Origin: Dyadobacter koreensis
Lineage (GTDB): Bacteria; Bacteroidota; Bacteroidia; Cytophagales; Spirosomataceae
NCBI RefSeq assembly: GCF_900108855.1
Contig: NZ_FNXY01000007.1
Coordinates: 372,001-436,000, forward strand
DNA length: 64,000 nt
Direction of reading: 5' to 3'
How positions within the stretch are numbered: the stretch's first letter is position 1; each line of letters opens with the position of its first letter. The translations under genes were made by a program, and so were the position numbers. The notes beneath the pieces were generated by a model. The model was not told where the DNA came from and did not search any database. It saw nothing but the letters and a program-made list of their open reading frames with translations. Below are positions 9,129-17,580 of this stretch, piece after piece.

Positions 9129-10778
9129 TTATCTATTTCTTTTAACCAAATTACTGTTACGGATTATTTTCAAAAGTTCAGTATGATAACTGAATGTCTT
9201 TTTCAGATTATTCTCATCCCAGACAACATTTTCAAGCGCAATAATGCTGGTTTTTGTTTCAGGAAAATAAAAGTTCATTGAGACAAATCCTGGGCAAAAT
9301 CCTGTTTGTCCCAGCTGCAAGATTCCGTCGTTTTTATCGACAGTAATTCCATATCCATACTCGACAACACCAAAGATCGGATGATTACGCACTGCACCTT
9401 TTTGTTTGGCAGTCATTAATTTATAGGTAGCGGCGGATAAAAGTTTTCCTTCGTGCAAACACTTATTCCAGAGCGCCAGATCATGGGCAGTGGAAATACA
9501 TGAACCGGCTGCCACATAATTTTCAAAAGTATCTGCCTCCGGCTCAATTTTGCCATTTTCATTTTTGGTATATCCCTGCATCAGATTTTGATAACCTTTT
9601 ACACCAGGATGAAAAGTATTATACATTTTACACTTTTTAAATAATTCCTTAGACTGCAACGCAAAAGACTTACCGCTGGTTTTCTCTGTAATTTTTGCGA
9701 TCAGATCGTAGCCAATCTGGGAGTATGAATACTTCGTGCCGGGTTGGAATGACAAAGGTTTATCAAGCGCAACAATGCCGTGCATATGTGTCAAAAGATG
9801 ATGAACCGTAACCGTATCCGCCCAGCTTTCATTAAGATCAGGAAGATAGGTTCTAATGGGATCATTTAATTTTACACGTCCGCGCTCAAATTCTTTTAAC
9901 AACAGAACAGCCGTAAACTGTTTGCTGATCGAGCCGATCACAAATTGATCATCGAATTTAAAAAGTGCCGGTTTTTTAAAATCCGGGCTACCAAATACCT
10001 TCGAAAATTTGCTTGTGCCATTTTCAGAAACAAACACGATTCCGTTGAAAGGTGTTTGGGTTTCCGCAGATAGCAGAGCATCCATTTCCGCGGGCGCGTT
10101 AACCTTCTTTGACAAAATGACCTTTCTATGCGCAGGAACGTCATAATTTCCTTTCGCCCAACGTGCTGACGGATCGATCCATTCTGGCATGGCTTTGAAT
10201 AAAAATCCATGCTTCAGACCTGTATTTAATTCTATTTCTTTAAACCGTCCGACTACATTTCCGGATTTGGTCTTCATGTTCTGGCAGGAGTGCGGAACAT
10301 CACTTTTCTCGTAAATCGAAAGTATGTTTCCGCTGAAATTAATGTCATTCTTTTTCACCACATCTTCTTCGTCGCAGGAGCCGATGAACACGTAATTTAC
10401 ATCAGGATTTTTTAATAAACTGGATGTATACTGAGCAATATAACCACCTTTTGATGTCCCGATCACAGTAATCTGCGAAGCCTTTGTACCGGCTAACAAG
10501 AGGCTGTCTATCTGCCCAACCACTTTCGCCGCATAGTCGTGCACGTCCGTATTTCTGGGACGGATCTCACTGATAACTGTCAAGCCACGCCGTTTGAATG
10601 CGCTTACGATCTGGAAATACTCAGCTTTTCCATACTCAGGATGGCTGTCGTTCAGGTAGTTCTCTTCAATGAATTTATTGTGAAGAAAGAATACGTAATG
10701 TTGTGCGTGCAGAATGTGGAAGCAAGTAATAAATAAAAGTGTGAGTACTGACTTTTTAAAATTGACGGGCAAATTCAT
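9129..10778 (-). CDS. Secreted alpha/beta-hydrolase-like plus beta-lactamase-family serine hydrolase fusion
   Basis: This 549-residue exported protein starts with a signal peptide (VLTLLFITCFHILHA). Residues about 27-210 resemble an alpha/beta-hydrolase with a serine in VIGTSKGG (Ser109), a candidate Asp160 and His190 (LKHGF). Residues about 240-545 are a class C beta-lactamase-like domain with the SxxK motif SISK (Ser283, Lys286), a tyrosine motif in YSYSQIGYDL and a GQTG motif near the end. Such proteins are usually periplasmic esterases or peptidases rather than antibiotic lactamases. The two-domain arrangement is unusual and the substrate is unknown. It appears to be a single gene. Confidence 0.82.
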   Translation of the reverse strand: MNLPVNFKKSVLTLLFITCFHILHAQHYVFFLHNKFIEENYLNDSHPEYGKAEYFQIVSAFKRRGLTVISEIRPRNTDVHDYAAKVVGQIDSLLLAGTKASQITVIGTSKGGYIAQYTSSLLKNPDVNYVFIGSCDEEDVVKKNDINFSGNILSIYEKSDVPHSCQNMKTKSGNVVGRFKEIELNTGLKHGFLFKAMPEWIDPSARWAKGNYDVPAHRKVILSKKVNAPAEMDALLSAETQTPFNGIVFVSENGTSKFSKVFGSPDFKKPALFKFDDQFVIGSISKQFTAVLLLKEFERGRVKLNDPIRTYLPDLNESWADTVTVHHLLTHMHGIVALDKPLSFQPGTKYSYSQIGYDLIAKITEKTSGKSFALQSKELFKKCKMYNTFHPGVKGYQNLMQGYTKNENGKIEPEADTFENYVAAGSCISTAHDLALWNKCLHEGKLLSAATYKLMTAKQKGAVRNHPIFGVVEYGYGITVDKNDGILQLGQTGFCPGFVSMNFYFPETKTSIIALENVVWDENNLKKTFSYHTELLKIIRNSNLVKRNR

Positions 10779-11086
10779 TGGCTAAATTCTTAATAATTGG
10801 TGAGCGATAAAGTTACTATTCCATAATGAATAATACGGTAAGACAAGAAAATATAGATTTTCCTTATAAAAATATAATTTAGATAAATCAATAGGAATTA
10901 TCGCATTTTACCTCAACACATGTCATTTCCAGTCCGGCAGATAATCAGTTTTTATGTTCGTTCAGAGGCTACTGCGTTCTGTCTGAAAACAGCTGCATAA
11001 TATTTCCCAACAAACGAAACAATTGAGGCAGACATGAAAAGAAAAGCAGTTGGTGAGAAAAACAAACATTTACCAGTTCAAGAAAA
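10779..11086. other. Intergenic stretch, nothing recognised
   Basis: About 310 AT-rich bases between two minus-strand genes. It should hold the promoter of the hydrolase fusion and the end of the preceding operon, but no strong terminator hairpin, promoter box or small ORF could be supported. Confidence 0.4.
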
Positions 11087-11554
11087 TCATCGGCGTGGCA
11101 ATTCCTTTCCGGCAGGATTGATTGAATAGAAAAAAGTCCGAGCGATATTAAGGGCTAAAATAAGCTGTCCAAAACAAAAGATACCAGAACCTATAAGACA
11201 AAACAGAGACAGTCGATCCATATTTTGTCTCATTTTCTGATAGTCGCCAGGAAGCATATCGACGGCGGGCAAACTCGCAAGTATCAGTGCTCCCAGCAGT
11301 GTCACAAGAAAATGTGCCATGCCCAGTTTTGTATTCAGCGGGTGGTCAATCCTGAAAAATATTTGATACACCAGAGCGAAACAAAACATGGCAACGACAA
11401 GTCCCGTTGTCAGCATGCTTTTGCTCACTATGTAATAGGTCTCGAAAAAATTCACCTCAATCAGACTGTTCACCGAGATCAAACGAATTAATAAGAACAA
11501 CATCCCGGCAGCTACAAACGGTAAAGAAATTCCGTAGGATTTATACAAATTCAT
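11087..11554 (-). CDS. Small membrane protein resembling the C-terminal part of cytochrome oxidase subunit I
   Basis: The 155-residue protein starts at MNLYKSYGISLPF, ten bases after the upstream stop, and has four hydrophobic helices. The segment FETYYIVSKSMLTTGLVVAM, then KLGMAHFLVTLLGA and PGDYQKMRQN...GSGIFCFG, follows the pattern of heme-copper oxidase subunit I helices X-XII (TYYVVAHFHYVLSMG, KIHFWIMFVG, DYPDA...GSFIS). The two heme-ligand histidines of helix X are replaced by Lys and Met, so it should not bind those hemes. This similarity was judged by eye. It is the third gene of an operon with the phosphoesterase-barrel lipoprotein. A role in membrane protein assembly or redox sensing is only a guess. 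Confidence 0.7.
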   Translation of the reverse strand: MNLYKSYGISLPFVAAGMLFLLIRLISVNSLIEVNFFETYYIVSKSMLTTGLVVAMFCFALVYQIFFRIDHPLNTKLGMAHFLVTLLGALILASLPAVDMLPGDYQKMRQNMDRLSLFCLIGSGIFCFGQLILALNIARTFFYSINPAGKELPRR

Positions 11555-11564
11555 ATAACTAATT

Positions 11565-14500
11565 TTAAAACCAGAAACCAACCTGAAAAGCAATTCTTGG
11601 CTTTTCTTCCCTTTTCTCTTTCGGAATAAATGCTCCTACTGATAAGGTGAGAATATCTACCGGAGCAACCCAAATACCTCCGCCGTAGCTGTAATGCCAG
11701 TTTTCACCCGGGTCATGTTCCTGCCATACACGGCCATAATCGAAGCTTCCAAAAAGACCGTACGTTATCGGCAGTGTTGGGTTAACGCTACTTCCCAAGC
11801 GAGCACGGAGGTCGCTTGAATGCCATAAACTGCGTTTCCCGTAAAACCGCTGGGTGCGGTAACCACGCAGTCCCTGATTCCCCCCGATGGTAGGCATCTG
11901 GAAAAATTCGAATCCTTTGCCAAAATTTAGTCCTGTACCGATCTGTGAGGCAAAAACAATATTTTCCTTTCTGTCCAGACTAAAATAAAAGGCAAGTTGA
12001 GCCTTCAAACCCGCGAAGCTCTTGTTTTCTTTCAGATTTTTTGAATAATTGAAGCCAGAGCTGAAACGAATTCCTGAGTGAGGGGAGAAAATATTATCTA
12101 CACTGCTAAAATTGAACAAAAGTTGTCCTCCACTGTAATATTTTGTTTTGAAAATATCGTCAGGAAGCTGGTTATTGTCGCTGGTAATAAAGCGTCCTGG
12201 CGTGGCTGCAACATCTGAAATTTCAAACAATGGCCCGATCGCCACGAATCCGCTATTTCCGGCAAAATGTTTTTTGATCGCAGCATATACATGAAATGCA
12301 CTTTGACGTACACGATAAAAATCTGGGTTGTCCACGGGTCTTTCAGAATTGTTGCCGAGCCCTGCATAGTTGAACGCATAAGACGGACCGTGATAATAGG
12401 TATCCAGATAAAAGTCAAAACTTTTAAAAACATTCAGAAAATCGCCGGTATAGTTAACCCGAACAGCTTTTGTCGCAAAGGAATATTTGGCCCCGAATTG
12501 CTGTGACGATGCATAAGGTTCTTTCTTGAAACCATACCGGATCATATTAAAATTTGCACCAATTAAAAATCCGTCATCAGGATTGAATCCTAAAATCGGC
12601 AACGGAATTGTGATGTCGTAATCGCTCTCCGCGCTTCGGCGGTCGTAAATATTGTAACGGTATAACCCGGTACGTTTATCATTAGTCTCCGGTCCGGCAA
12701 ATACGGTATTTTTGCCAAGGTCGTCATAAACAATCGTCTTCTTGCCGCCGTTATGAACAACAGAACTGTCTGTGAAAACATCCTTCCCGGTCCCGCCGAT
12801 CAACCTGACCTTAATACCTTTTTTCACATCTCCGGTGACAATGAACTCGTCTTTATCCCCATTACCGTAAACGTTAATGGTTTTCGTTACCGAATGGTCA
12901 AAGGTTCTCTGATAATTTTGTTTTTTTAACTGCCCTTTTTTACCCAGTTCAGAAACTGTAACCCGGGTATGCTGATCATCAAGACGTTCGATTTCAAACC
13001 TCTCCTCTTCCTCAGTCCCGATCACGTTGACCGACGAACTTACAAAAACGTAATGTTTTCTGGCCAGTTCCAGTAGATTATCCCTTCTCGTTTTAATACT
13101 TTTGATCAGATAAGGAGCAGACATTACCTTTGCCTTTTCGGGCCAGTCCCCAAAAGAATCTTCAATAATTTCATCCGTCAGATTTTTCTGGATATACCTC
13201 ACCTGCTCTTCCCATTGTTCCCAGTCCAGTTCGTTTAAAAATGTTCTGTCAAACAAACGTGCACTCCATGTTGTCCATTTCATATTCGGAACTTCGGGAC
13301 CGTAGACCTGCAACTGACGCAGAAAAGGCATAGTAAGGCGTGCTGCTTTCGTAAACAGACCGTCGTATTTGGAAAAAGCCTGATCCCGGTCGCGCGGAAT
13401 GGGGCGATAAAGATTGGAACCATCATCCTGTTTTATCGACGCCCAGGTCCATTGATCATCGTGACGATCCCAGTCTCCCACGATCAGATCCAGAAAACGG
13501 GTCTTCAAAGCCCATTTTTCATCAACCTTATATTTATTGCTTTCCAGAATATTTTCCAGTAAATCAGGCGTGCTGATTATCTTGTCTGCATTCCCGAAAT
13601 TTGCTGCATCTTTCCATTTTTTCCCGTCGGGTCGTTCTTCAACCAAACTCAGACTACCGCCAAAGATCGGATTAAAAAGGCCTAATCCTGGCTGTGCAGG
13701 AACATAATAAATTTTCGGATTAGTGTGATATACCTGAATGGCGTCAGCAAGTTTCGGCATTGTCAATGGCGCGAAAGGATGTGTCGAAAGGAAGTTTTCC
13801 TGCGCCAGAAACTGTGCGGCCATCATTTTGTTAAATGGATAAGGTAGAAAACGGCTGACATCTTTGGTCATATCACGCAGAACATATTCCTTACCGTCCT
13901 CTGCTCGCACGCGAAGCGAGTTCGTCTGATTTCCCCCACCCTGTTTTTCCGGAACGACTCCTCCCTTGAATGTTGCAAAATCCAGGACCGGGAAAGGATA
14001 TTTGACCATGTAAAGATCTCTGTGGTGGGCTCCAAACAGGAAATTATGGAAACCATTTACCGGTGTAATCTTATTTTTAAGAACAAATTGCTGCGAACTA
14101 TCTGCATGTTGCTCATATTCTTTGTAAGCACCCTCGGGTTCGTCTTTCTGCGGCTCAAGTTTATCCTTAATTTTCTTCTGATAAACCATTTTCGCGCTCT
14201 TGCCGCCTTTATCAACCTCCCAGTACTGTACCCAGGTTTCTCCGCCTTCATAAAAGGAAAGTGTGCTAAAACCTAATACCGTAGACGCAAACTGAGATCC
14301 TTTTCCGATGCCTATCGGGCTGTTTTTAGAGCCACTTCCGCTGACAATAAATTCCTGGCCATCATTTTCGATGAATTGCAAGGCGTGTTCATGTCCGCTT
14401 GCGAATATAAAATTCCCGTTTTTTCTTGCTGCTGCCAGAATTCCGTCACGCATGTCCTTGTATAACTTGTTGTGTGTATCCTGGCGCGAGCCCACAGTAC

Positions 14501-15356
14501 CACGAAACAATGCACTCAAACTTCCGATAACCGGAAGGGGAATGTATAAATTGGGATTCATCTCCGTCAACGGAAATATATGCTGTTTTATCGTAAATCT
14601 TCCGCCATGCGGACCGTAGGTATACGGAGGATGGTGCATGGCAATGACTACATTTTTATTTCTGTATTTTCGAATTACATTTTCGAAAACAAACTTAAAA
14701 GTAGCACGGTTTCTGATCTCGCAGCCATCATTGATTTTCGTTTCTTTGTCCCAGTCAGAAAGCCACCACTGCGAATCCACAGCGATAATAACCACATTAT
14801 CATTCAGTTCTATAACTTCCGGACCTGAACAGCCATCCTGTGGCAGGAAATAATTCTCGTACTCATCTTTATCCATTTTTCCTTTTCGGGAATTAAGATA
14901 CTGATCAATAAAATTTTCCTGGCGCTTCAAGCCTTTCCTTCCCCAGCCTCGCCAATCGTGGTTTCCTGGCAGAAAAAATGCCCTTCCCTTAAAATCATCC
15001 AGTGTTTCAAGTTGAGAAGTTATCTTGTATTCAGCCACTTTTCTTTTGGCCGTATCGTCGGCCGGGGGCATGCCGTACTCATAAATATTATCCCCTAAAA
15101 ATAACGCTGAGCTATTTTTTGATTCCTTAGCAAGCTTATCTTTCAGAAACAAAAGTACCGGCGCCTTCTGCTCCGGCGAATCATTGCCAGCATCACCGAT
15201 CAGATACATCGTATGTTTCAGCACCAGATCCTTTCCGGGAACTGCCTGCTCCCAGTGTTTTGCTTCACTGGAATATTGTAATTTTTTATAACTCGAACAC
15301 GAAGAAACCAGAACCAGCGCAACGACAATCGAGATGGAGCAAAAATTGAATTTCAT
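11565..15356 (-). CDS. Metallophosphoesterase lipoprotein with kinase-like segment and C-terminal Omp85-type barrel
   Basis: The 1263-residue protein starts at MKFNFCSISIV with a lipobox ending at Cys20. Residues about 48-340 are a calcineurin-like phosphoesterase: IGDAG (Asp55), LGDNIY (Asp89), PGNHDW (Asn132-His133), AMHHPP (His241) and SGHEH (His322). Residues about 430-770 form a separate segment with IVGDWDRHDDQW (628-636) and IPRDRDQAF (653-661), reminiscent of atypical kinase catalytic loops. A beta-rich linker with GGTGKDVF follows, then a barrel from about 915 to the end. The barrel has GNQGLRGYRTQRFYG, like the Omp85 LRGY loop, and a terminal GFWF. It probably sits in the outer membrane; substrates are unknown. 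The preceding gene is 29 bases upstream. Confidence 0.8.
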   Translation of the reverse strand: MKFNFCSISIVVALVLVSSCSSYKKLQYSSEAKHWEQAVPGKDLVLKHTMYLIGDAGNDSPEQKAPVLLFLKDKLAKESKNSSALFLGDNIYEYGMPPADDTAKRKVAEYKITSQLETLDDFKGRAFFLPGNHDWRGWGRKGLKRQENFIDQYLNSRKGKMDKDEYENYFLPQDGCSGPEVIELNDNVVIIAVDSQWWLSDWDKETKINDGCEIRNRATFKFVFENVIRKYRNKNVVIAMHHPPYTYGPHGGRFTIKQHIFPLTEMNPNLYIPLPVIGSLSALFRGTVGSRQDTHNKLYKDMRDGILAAARKNGNFIFASGHEHALQFIENDGQEFIVSGSGSKNSPIGIGKGSQFASTVLGFSTLSFYEGGETWVQYWEVDKGGKSAKMVYQKKIKDKLEPQKDEPEGAYKEYEQHADSSQQFVLKNKITPVNGFHNFLFGAHHRDLYMVKYPFPVLDFATFKGGVVPEKQGGGNQTNSLRVRAEDGKEYVLRDMTKDVSRFLPYPFNKMMAAQFLAQENFLSTHPFAPLTMPKLADAIQVYHTNPKIYYVPAQPGLGLFNPIFGGSLSLVEERPDGKKWKDAANFGNADKIISTPDLLENILESNKYKVDEKWALKTRFLDLIVGDWDRHDDQWTWASIKQDDGSNLYRPIPRDRDQAFSKYDGLFTKAARLTMPFLRQLQVYGPEVPNMKWTTWSARLFDRTFLNELDWEQWEEQVRYIQKNLTDEIIEDSFGDWPEKAKVMSAPYLIKSIKTRRDNLLELARKHYVFVSSSVNVIGTEEEERFEIERLDDQHTRVTVSELGKKGQLKKQNYQRTFDHSVTKTINVYGNGDKDEFIVTGDVKKGIKVRLIGGTGKDVFTDSSVVHNGGKKTIVYDDLGKNTVFAGPETNDKRTGLYRYNIYDRRSAESDYDITIPLPILGFNPDDGFLIGANFNMIRYGFKKEPYASSQQFGAKYSFATKAVRVNYTGDFLNVFKSFDFYLDTYYHGPSYAFNYAGLGNNSERPVDNPDFYRVRQSAFHVYAAIKKHFAGNSGFVAIGPLFEISDVAATPGRFITSDNNQLPDDIFKTKYYSGGQLLFNFSSVDNIFSPHSGIRFSSGFNYSKNLKENKSFAGLKAQLAFYFSLDRKENIVFASQIGTGLNFGKGFEFFQMPTIGGNQGLRGYRTQRFYGKRSLWHSSDLRARLGSSVNPTLPITYGLFGSFDYGRVWQEHDPGENWHYSYGGGIWVAPVDILTLSVGAFIPKEKREEKPRIAFQVGFWF

Positions 15357-15385
15357 ACTTAAAACAGCGGAATACCGCATTAGAA

Positions 15386-16246
15386 CTATATGCCCAGTTT
15401 CTTAAATTTCAGGATATTACCTTCCGCAAAATCGTCTCCTTCGTTAGAAATATAAAGGTTTCCTGCCGCGTCAAAGGCAATACCTTCCGGTTGGGTAAAT
15501 TTGTTTCCGTTTAAAGGGACAGCCTGCTGAACCTTCCAGTTACTGTCTGTCACCACCAGCAACTTATTGACTGCTGAAATGATGTACCAGTCTTTGGTTA
15601 ACGGATTTTGTGCAAGCCCTGACGGCCGGAAACCTCTTTCTACTTTTCCACTCAAAGCTTTGATATCTTTCACATTAATTTGAAAAGAGGTATGCACCGC
15701 GCTGCTGTCTCCCAGGTGGAATTCATAGCCGGTAACGCTTTTTTTCGAATCGTCTTCAGGGCAGTTTTTACAAAGCACATAAATATTATCTGTCGCCTCG
15801 TCTGCATACATACTTTCATATTCACCTTTTGGAAGTATTTTTTTCCATTCCTGCACACTATCAGCTTCCGGAAAGATGGCTTCACGCATCGGAAAAGAAT
15901 ACATCGTCCCATTACTTTTTAAGATCACTACCCTATCATTGGCAATGGCCAGATCTTCGTAGTCTCCCTTTTTCCCGAATTTACTGTTCACCTGCTTTTT
16001 CACACCCAAACCTAATCGAAAAAGGCGTCCCTCCTCGTCCTGTATGGCATAAATGGTGTCGTTATTTCCTTTATTAAAGGCAATGCCTGAAATCTCAAAA
16101 AGGCTTTCAGGCATAAAAAACTTCTCGGGACTTTCAAGATTATAATCTTTCAAAGTCTGTTCATTTTCGTGCGAATTGGTACAACCCGTACCGAGCGTAA
16201 TCAGCATAAGTGCCGATCCAATTATCTTACTAACAGTATAATTCAT
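15386..16246 (-). CDS. SdiA-regulated-type beta-propeller lipoprotein
   Basis: A 286-residue lipoprotein with signal sequence and lipobox (LITLGTGC, Cys22). The repeats FEISGIAFNKGNNDTIYAIQDEEGRLF, GDYEDLAIANDRVVIL, RPSGLAQNPLTKDWYIISA and QPEGIAFDAAGNLYISNEG follow the SdiA-regulated/phytase-like propeller family. The family has no settled function; related proteins include calcium-dependent esterase-like or binding propellers. It is the first gene of a three-gene operon followed after 29 bases by the phosphoesterase-barrel lipoprotein, suggesting both act at the envelope on phosphorylated ligands (inference). Confidence 0.8.
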   Translation of the reverse strand: MNYTVSKIIGSALMLITLGTGCTNSHENEQTLKDYNLESPEKFFMPESLFEISGIAFNKGNNDTIYAIQDEEGRLFRLGLGVKKQVNSKFGKKGDYEDLAIANDRVVILKSNGTMYSFPMREAIFPEADSVQEWKKILPKGEYESMYADEATDNIYVLCKNCPEDDSKKSVTGYEFHLGDSSAVHTSFQINVKDIKALSGKVERGFRPSGLAQNPLTKDWYIISAVNKLLVVTDSNWKVQQAVPLNGNKFTQPEGIAFDAAGNLYISNEGDDFAEGNILKFKKLGI

Positions 16247-16312
16247 ATGAATCAGGATTCTGTTACTGCTGTTAAAAAGTATAAAAAATATGTCTATATT
16301 TTTGTTTTAAAT

Positions 16313-17545
16313 TTATTTACCAAAAAACATGGAAGCAATAACAAAAGAGAAAACGGAGGCTACTATACCGAACATAAATACATTGTACCCCACCCGAAGC
16401 AGTCTGTATTTTCTACCCAAAACAACCCCTTGCGAATAAACATCCTTAGTCAAACTTCCATACAGAAAATCACGATCGTTCATCATCGCCTGCATACCGG
16501 AGGCGTAATCATTATAGCTCATCCGGTAAAAATTCCCAAAGAAAAGCAGGTTCACTTTTTTATCCGTAATATCTTCCTCAGTAAACGTTCCATGCGGGAT
16601 TGTCGGGCGTGTTGCAAGGATGGAAAACACCATCGTTATCACACAAATTGTTAACAATAAAATGGTAGGGAAGATTAAATAAGCATTATCTTCCAATTTC
16701 CTAAGCAAAATACTAAGCAGAACCGAGATAATGATCGATGTGGTAGTAATCATGATATGCGCCTTATTGTCTGCCATATCACTGAGCCGCTGATGGTTAT
16801 TGGAGCTGATACGAAACATCGTTTCAATCCCTTTTTCCGGTCTGTCTGTTTTCGGCTTTTTTATCTCCTGAATTTCCGGTTGAGGTTCCATTTTTGATTT
16901 ATCTATATATCTCAGAAGATTGATCTGAGGCTCTTCTTCTTTCACAGCTTCAAGATCCTTTTCTTTCAGTTTTTGCAGATTCTTGGCCTTCTTTTCGTTG
17001 AGTAAATTCTGGCAATAGTCTGTTTGATACATATGTTCTTCCAGTAGCCTGATTGTATTTTTCCGCCATTCCGCTTTATCTACTTTCTGACCGGTCCTTT
17101 GCTCGACCTCCTTACGCATCATTTTATTGCGATCCGAAAACTTATCCGTTCCAAAATGATAAAGATCCGCATCGCATACAATCTGTTCAAGAAAATTCTT
17201 AGGCTTCTGGGGAATAACTGTGGCTAAAATACATCCCCGAACCGCCTCGATCACATCTTCCTTTACTTCTTTCTCAATCAGATAAGCCTTTGCCATTTCC
17301 GCTCCCCTGAATTCATGGCCAGCGGCGTCCCCTGTCCAATAGCCCATATCATGAAACCAACCAGCAGTTACAACAATAAAGGTATCCTTCTCATGTAATT
17401 CATAGTGCCCGGCAATTTTTGCGGCATGAGAAGCCACTTCCTCGGTATGTGTTAAATTATGGTAAATTAACGCCTCTCCCTGATGTGTCTTGAAAAAATG
17501 AAGAACATGATGCTGCACATGTTCCAGGAGTTTGGTATAATTCAT
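16313..17545 (-). CDS. HD phosphohydrolase fused to a Pycsar-type transmembrane effector domain (DUF5706/PycTM)
   Basis: The 410-residue protein has an N-terminal HD domain: NLTHT (His33), WFHDMGY (His65-Asp66) and CDADLYHFG near residue 130. A charged linker follows, then from about residue 250 a PycTM-like domain: DNKAHIMITTTSIIISVLLSIL, a second helix (IFPTILLLTICVITMVFSIL) with ATRP after it, then LLFFGNFYRMSYNDY and a last hydrophobic helix. PycTM effectors disrupt the membrane when a cyclic pyrimidine nucleotide is made during phage infection. The HD part could hydrolyse a nucleotide signal. A GAF-like gene lies 35 bases upstream on the same strand. No obvious PycC gene is adjacent. Confidence 0.82.
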   Translation of the reverse strand: MNYTKLLEHVQHHVLHFFKTHQGEALIYHNLTHTEEVASHAAKIAGHYELHEKDTFIVVTAGWFHDMGYWTGDAAGHEFRGAEMAKAYLIEKEVKEDVIEAVRGCILATVIPQKPKNFLEQIVCDADLYHFGTDKFSDRNKMMRKEVEQRTGQKVDKAEWRKNTIRLLEEHMYQTDYCQNLLNEKKAKNLQKLKEKDLEAVKEEEPQINLLRYIDKSKMEPQPEIQEIKKPKTDRPEKGIETMFRISSNNHQRLSDMADNKAHIMITTTSIIISVLLSILLRKLEDNAYLIFPTILLLTICVITMVFSILATRPTIPHGTFTEEDITDKKVNLLFFGNFYRMSYNDYASGMQAMMNDRDFLYGSLTKDVYSQGVVLGRKYRLLRVGYNVFMFGIVASVFSFVIASMFFGK

Positions 17546-17580
17546 AAGATTGGTTATATAATGGCAAAACAGACAGTTAT

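Noticed and set aside
9129..10778. Antibiotic-resistance beta-lactamase
   Set aside because: The SxxK domain belongs to the broad class C-like serine hydrolase family and is fused to another hydrolase domain; nothing indicates antibiotic hydrolysis.
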